This document shows, piece after piece, positions 60,262-64,000 of a DNA stretch of 64,000 nucleotides (position 1 is the first letter of the stretch; every line of letters begins with the position of its first letter). The stretch is from Phycisphaerales bacterium (GTDB lineage: Bacteria > Planctomycetota > Phycisphaerae > Phycisphaerales > UBA1924), in assembly GCA_028289195.1 (NCBI GenBank), contig JANQQR010000007.1:232152-296151 (forward strand). The letters run 5' to 3'. The translations under genes and the position numbers were made by a program. A model generated the notes under the pieces. That model worked only from the letters and a program-made list of their open reading frames with translations, made no database searches and was not told the DNA's origin.

Positions 60262-60731
60262 CCGAACAACTCCCGGAGCCGCCGCTCGAATCCGTTCTTG
60301 ATCTCCTCGACGAACCGCTCGGGATCGCCCACGTCCATCGCGTGGATGTACAGCACGGATCGATCGTCGGCGACGTCGAGCGAGAGCGTCCCCGGTGTGA
60401 GCGTGATCATGTTGGCCAGGAGAGTGAGCTCGATCTCTCCCTTGGGCTCGAGGGGCACCGCCACGATGCCCGGGTGCATCAGCCGGTTCGGCCCCAGCAC
60501 GTAGATCGCCATCCTCACATTTGCGCGGATCAACTCCCAGCCGAAGAACAGCAGCAGACGCACCGCGGCGGGCGCCTTGCTGAAGTACCGCGACGGCCCG
60601 AGCGCACGCTGCACGAGCATCAGGATCACGTAGCCGACGACGAAGCCCACGCCCAGGTTGACCGGCGTGAACTGCTCGGTGACGAAGACCCACGCGAGCG
60701 CCAGCAGCAGGTTCCAGACGAGCGCGGTCAC
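60258..60731 (-). CDS. mrpE: Mrp Na+/H+ antiporter subunit E
   Basis: 157 residues. Family features: 'LGVGFVVGYVILM', 'LANMITLTPGTLSLDVADD', 'LYIHAMDVGDPE'. Overlaps mrpD by four bases. Confidence 0.9.
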   Translation of the reverse strand: MTALVWNLLLALAWVFVTEQFTPVNLGVGFVVGYVILMLVQRALGPSRYFSKAPAAVRLLLFFGWELIRANVRMAIYVLGPNRLMHPGIVAVPLEPKGEIELTLLANMITLTPGTLSLDVADDRSVLYIHAMDVGDPERFVEEIKNGFERRLRELFG

Positions 60732-62308
60732 GGCTGGGCCTCCGTTTCATCCAATCCCGGATCGAGCACGCCGACGCGCTCGATGTAGTCCGACGGATCG
60801 AGCAGACCGAGCGCCGCCTCCCGGCAGTACGAGAACACGGGGCCCGCGCCCAGGCCCATCGCGACGATCAGGATCGACAGCACGATCGCCGGCGCGGGGC
60901 TCGCCGTCGCGCGGCTGCGCTCGCTCGCCCCGCCCTCACCGTCCGGGCTCGGCTTCCAGAACACCTCGAGCCACACGCGCGCGATGGCGTAGAGCACGAG
61001 CACGCTGCACACGAGCGCGACGATCGCGATGCCGTAGTGCTCCCCCCGGAACGACGCGCCGATCAGCGCGAGCTTGGGGAACACGCCCGACAGGGGCGGC
61101 ACACCCGCGAGAGAGAAGGCCGCGATCGCCCACATCACCGAGAGCCAGGGCCGCTCGAGCGCCAGGCCGCCGAGCCGGCCGATCTCGTCGGTGCCCTTCC
61201 ATCGCTCGATCGATCCAGCGAGGATGAACAGCGACGCCTTCACCAACACCGTGTGGAAGAGATAGAAAATCGACCCGGCGAGCCCCAGCAGCACGACGGC
61301 CTGCACCTCGGCGGACGCATCGACGTACGCCCGGTCGCCCAGGCCGATCATTAACCCGGGCCCGATCAGCGCGAACCCGATCGAGCTGATGATCAGGAAC
61401 GACAGCTGGCGGCGCAGCACGTTCTGCGCGATGGCGCCCAGCCCGCCCACGATCAGCGAAGACCCCGCGGCCGCGAGGATCAGCGTGTGCGTCGTGGGCA
61501 CATCCAAAACGAAGATGAGCGTGAACACGCGCAGGATCACGTAGAGGCCGACCTTGGTCAGCAGAGCCGCGAAAAGGGCCGAGATCGGCGCCGGCGGCGT
61601 GTGGTAGGAGGCCGGCAGCCAGAAGAAGAGCGGGAAGACGCCCGCTTTGATGCCGAAGGCCACCAGGAACATCACCGCCAGCGTGCTCACCATGCCCTTG
61701 GCGCTGTCGTCGAGTTGGACGACCCGAACCGCGAGATCGGCCATGTTCAGCGTGCCGACGAGCCCGTAGAGGATGCCGATGGCGCTCAGGAAGATCGCCG
61801 AAGAGAGCAGGTTGAGCGTGACGTACTTGATCGAGCCCTCGAGCTGCGGGCGCTCGCCACCGAGGGCGAGCAGCACGAACGAGCTCATCAGCATCACCTC
61901 GAACCACACGTACAGATTGAAGATGTCGCCGGTCAGGAAGGCACCGCACACGCCCATCAGCAGCGTGTTGACCATCGCGTAGTAGCCGAACAGCTCGCGG
62001 CGCTTGTCGATCATGGGGACTGAGTACAGGGCGATCGCCAGGGCCACGATCCCGGTGATCAGCACCATGCCGGCCGAGAGCCGGTCGACGACGAACGAGA
62101 CGCCGACCGGGGCATCCCAGCCGCCGATCTGCACGGACTGGACGCCCGAGGTCGTCACGAGCGCCACCAGCCCGCCCCCGCACAACGCCAGCGCCACCGC
62201 GCCGACCAGGTTGGTCACGCGCTGGATCCGGCGAGACCGTCGCGTGAGCAGGCAGAGGATCGCCGCGACGAAGGGCACGAGCACCGGGCTGACGATCAGG
62301 GCGCTCAC
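60728..62308 (-). CDS. mrpD: Mrp Na+/H+ antiporter subunit D
   Basis: 526 residues, homologous to NuoN/MrpD. Conserved Lys and Glu in '[20 protein letters not shown]', '[16 protein letters not shown]', and '[17 protein letters not shown]'. About 14 membrane helices. Forms the ion-translocating part with MrpA. Confidence 0.9.
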   Translation of the reverse strand: MSALIVSPVLVPFVAAILCLLTRRSRRIQRVTNLVGAVALALCGGGLVALVTTSGVQSVQIGGWDAPVGVSFVVDRLSAGMVLITGIVALAIALYSVPMIDKRRELFGYYAMVNTLLMGVCGAFLTGDIFNLYVWFEVMLMSSFVLLALGGERPQLEGSIKYVTLNLLSSAIFLSAIGILYGLVGTLNMADLAVRVVQLDDSAKGMVSTLAVMFLVAFGIKAGVFPLFFWLPASYHTPPAPISALFAALLTKVGLYVILRVFTLIFVLDVPTTHTLILAAAGSSLIVGGLGAIAQNVLRRQLSFLIISSIGFALIGPGLMIGLGDRAYVDASAEVQAVVLLGLAGSIFYLFHTVLVKASLFILAGSIERWKGTDEIGRLGGLALERPWLSVMWAIAAFSLAGVPPLSGVFPKLALIGASFRGEHYGIAIVALVCSVLVLYAIARVWLEVFWKPSPDGEGGASERSRATASPAPAIVLSILIVAMGLGAGPVFSYCREAALGLLDPSDYIERVGVLDPGLDETEAQP

Positions 62309-62676
62309 GCGTCGGCCGCCTTCCCGGCGCTGTCGGTCGCGCGCATGTCGTCGAGGTCGTCGGTGCCGACCACGGCGTTGACCCGGTGCACGAGCACGAT
62401 GGTGAACGCCGTCACACCGAACGAGATCACGATCGCCGTCAGGATCAACGCCTGGGGCAGCGGGTCCGGGGCGGTGTCCACCGGGAGCACGGTCTCGCCC
62501 GCCTCGATGATGGTCGTGCGCCCGCGCACGAGCCCGCTGGCCGTGAAGATCAGCAGGTTCGCGGCGTGCGAGAGGATCAGCAGCCCGAACACCAGCTTCA
62601 CCACGTTCCGTCGCTGCAGCAGGTACAGAGAGCAGGCGTAGAGCACACCGATCGTCATGGCCATCAGCAGCGTCAC
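62305..62676 (-). CDS. mrpC: Mrp Na+/H+ antiporter subunit C
   Basis: 123 residues, NuoK-like with three helices; '[16 protein letters not shown]' and '[20 protein letters not shown]' are typical. Overlaps mrpD by four bases. Confidence 0.9.
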   Translation of the reverse strand: MTLLMAMTIGVLYACSLYLLQRRNVVKLVFGLLILSHAANLLIFTASGLVRGRTTIIEAGETVLPVDTAPDPLPQALILTAIVISFGVTAFTIVLVHRVNAVVGTDDLDDMRATDSAGKAADA

Positions 62677-62680
62677 CCGG

Positions 62681-63094
62681 TCACTCCTCCGCGAGCGTGA
62701 GCACCATGATCATCGTGATGGACGCCACCACGATGTACACCCCGACGTCGAACAGCAGCGGCGTGCCGACCTTGAGCTTCCCGAGCAGCGGGATATCAAA
62801 CTCGTGCCACATGGCCTGCAGGAACGGCTCGCCCATCGCCAGAGGGATGAGCCCGCTCAGCAGCGCCATCGCGAGCCCGACCCCGAGGAGCGTCTCGAGG
62901 TTGACGTGCAAGAGCGCCAGCGTCTCGCGCGGATTGAACGCCATCGCGTGCAGCGCCAGGCCCGAAGCGGCGATGAGCCCGCCGATGAACCCGCCGCCCG
63001 GCTCGTTGTGCCCGCGCAGCAGCACGATCACCGAGAACATCAGCAACAGCGGGAGCATGAGCCGGGTGGTCGTCTGGAGGATCGGCGAGTTCAT
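62681..63094 (-). CDS. mrpB: Mrp Na+/H+ antiporter subunit B
   Basis: 137 residues with the MnhB-domain pattern '[20 protein letters not shown]'. Four membrane helices. Overlaps the mrpA stop by four bases. Confidence 0.9.
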   Translation of the reverse strand: MNSPILQTTTRLMLPLLLMFSVIVLLRGHNEPGGGFIGGLIAASGLALHAMAFNPRETLALLHVNLETLLGVGLAMALLSGLIPLAMGEPFLQAMWHEFDIPLLGKLKVGTPLLFDVGVYIVVASITMIMVLTLAEE

Positions 63095-64000
63095 GCGCCA
63101 CCCCCCTCGCGCGGCACGCGCAGACGGAGCAGCGTGTACACCCCCACCGCCGCGATACCCAGCACGACGATCTCGCCCATCGTGTCGATCGCCCGGAAGT
63201 CGACGAGGATGACGTTGACGACGTTGCGGCCCTTGCCCTCGGGAACGCTGAGCTCGTTCATCGCCGTGCTGATCGGTGGGAGCGTGTCGAGTTCCCGGTC
63301 CAGCAGCACGAGGACCGAGACCAGCGACCCCATCACTCCCGCGATGATCGCGTCGCCCGTGCGCGACAGGCGGCTCGCGTACACGCCGAAGCGCGGCAGA
63401 CGATAGAGCACCAGCACGAGCAGGATCACCATCAGCGTCTCGATCGCGAACTGCGTGAGCGCCAGGTCGGGCGCACCGAACGCGACGTACAGCAGCGTGA
63501 TCGAGTACCCGACCACCCCCAGCGCCGCGACAGCGCCCAGGCGCCCCCGCGAACGGACCGCGATGATCGCCGACGAATTGATCAGCACGATCAGCACGCC
63601 CTCGAAGAAGCTCACATCATCGAAGGCGAGGTCGAGGTCAGGCAGGCGGACCTCCGAGAGCAGGACGCTTCCGACGCCCGCGACCGTCGCGACCATGACG
63701 GCCACGATGTACAGGCGCAGGTAGCCGTTCTGGATCATGCCGGTCGCGACGCCCGCGATCGCTTTCAGCAAGCGCAGGATCCCGGAGTACGCCGCCTCGG
63801 GGCCGATCGCATCGATAGCGCCGAGCTTCCCGGCCAGTGCGCGGAAGGGCTTGCGGAGCACGAACAGGACGATGCCAAGCGTCGAAGCGCTCGCGCCCAG
63901 ACCGAGGGCGGTGTTCAGGCCGTGGAAGACCGCCAGGTGCTTCTCGACGGGCTCGCCCGACACCGATTCGGCCACGGCGCGCACCAGCGGGCCGAACACC
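63091..64000 (-). CDS. mrpA: Mrp Na+/H+ antiporter subunit A, C-terminal part (cut by window end)
   Basis: The frame runs open to the window edge; about 303 residues are seen. They show the DUF4040-like MrpA C-terminal domain: '[20 protein letters not shown]', '[20 protein letters not shown]', '[20 protein letters not shown]'. The N-terminal NuoL-like part lies beyond the window. Confidence 0.85.
   Translation of the reverse strand, partial: VFGPLVRAVAESVSGEPVEKHLAVFHGLNTALGLGASASTLGIVLFVLRKPFRALAGKLGAIDAIGPEAAYSGILRLLKAIAGVATGMIQNGYLRLYIVAVMVATVAGVGSVLLSEVRLPDLDLAFDDVSFFEGVLIVLINSSAIIAVRSRGRLGAVAALGVVGYSITLLYVAFGAPDLALTQFAIETLMVILLVLVLYRLPRFGVYASRLSRTGDAIIAGVMGSLVSVLVLLDRELDTLPPISTAMNELSVPEGKGRNVVNVILVDFRAIDTMGEIVVLGIAAVGVYTLLRLRVPREGGGA

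Overview
The window is a GC-rich bacterial chromosome segment, probably from a marine planctomycete of the class Phycisphaerae. This is inferred from four things: several secreted beta-helix proteins with the N-terminal signature 'TPPAGPVAPTMKTL', an exosortase-H/IPTL-CTERM pair plus a PEP-CTERM protein, a fused AroD-AroE enzyme, and a tRNA-flanked phage-like island with a DUF2924/serine-recombinase module. No rRNA genes and no CRISPR array were seen.

Positions 1-24000 are accessory DNA. The left edge cuts a DUF262/DUF1524 (GmrSD-like) gene. From 557 to 20526 lies a temperate-phage or phage-satellite-like element. It carries terminase subunits, small cargo genes (HARE-HTH, PIN-like), a ParB-N/DNA methyltransferase, and a cluster of eight 13-bp repeats next to a prim-pol/helicase gene. 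The early module on the minus strand then has a DEAD/DEAH helicase, RusA, a DUF669 protein, a Sak4-like ATPase, a sigma factor and an excisionase-like HTH. This is divergent from a CI/LexA-like repressor. Behind the repressor sits a cargo operon (MqsR-like toxin, MqsA/Panacea antitoxin, DUF2188, HEPN-like protein), followed by the large serine recombinase with its DUF2924 partner. No portal, capsid or tail gene is present in the window. Positions 20974-23611 hold an unfamiliar three-gene set: a TPR protein, a DUF2325-like protein and a 56-residue Gly-rich peptide ending in a strong terminator. A tRNA-Asn at 24012-24084 marks the change to ordinary chromosome.

Positions 24219-44128 are mostly housekeeping and regulatory genes: a TetR-controlled SCP2/cupin protein, ribosomal protein bL31, a PadR-lnt operon, prfA, the exosortase-H locus, a BaiN/HI0933-like flavoprotein, aroDE, a hotdog/ACP/hotdog/ABC-exporter lipid cluster, aroA, groES, a SUMF1-like lipo- or periplasmic protein, a CPBP protease, rpsT and tRNA-Arg. 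Positions 44171-52547 hold a secreted glycoside hydrolase and four paralogous parallel beta-helix proteins.

Positions 52685-64000 hold an ArsR-type regulator coupled to a LolA-like protein, an orphan GspE/PilB ATPase divergent from a large cyclase-ATPase-TPR sensor, a PEP-CTERM protein, and an Mrp-type Na+/H+ antiporter operon (mrpA to mrpG, minus strand) whose first gene is cut by the window end.
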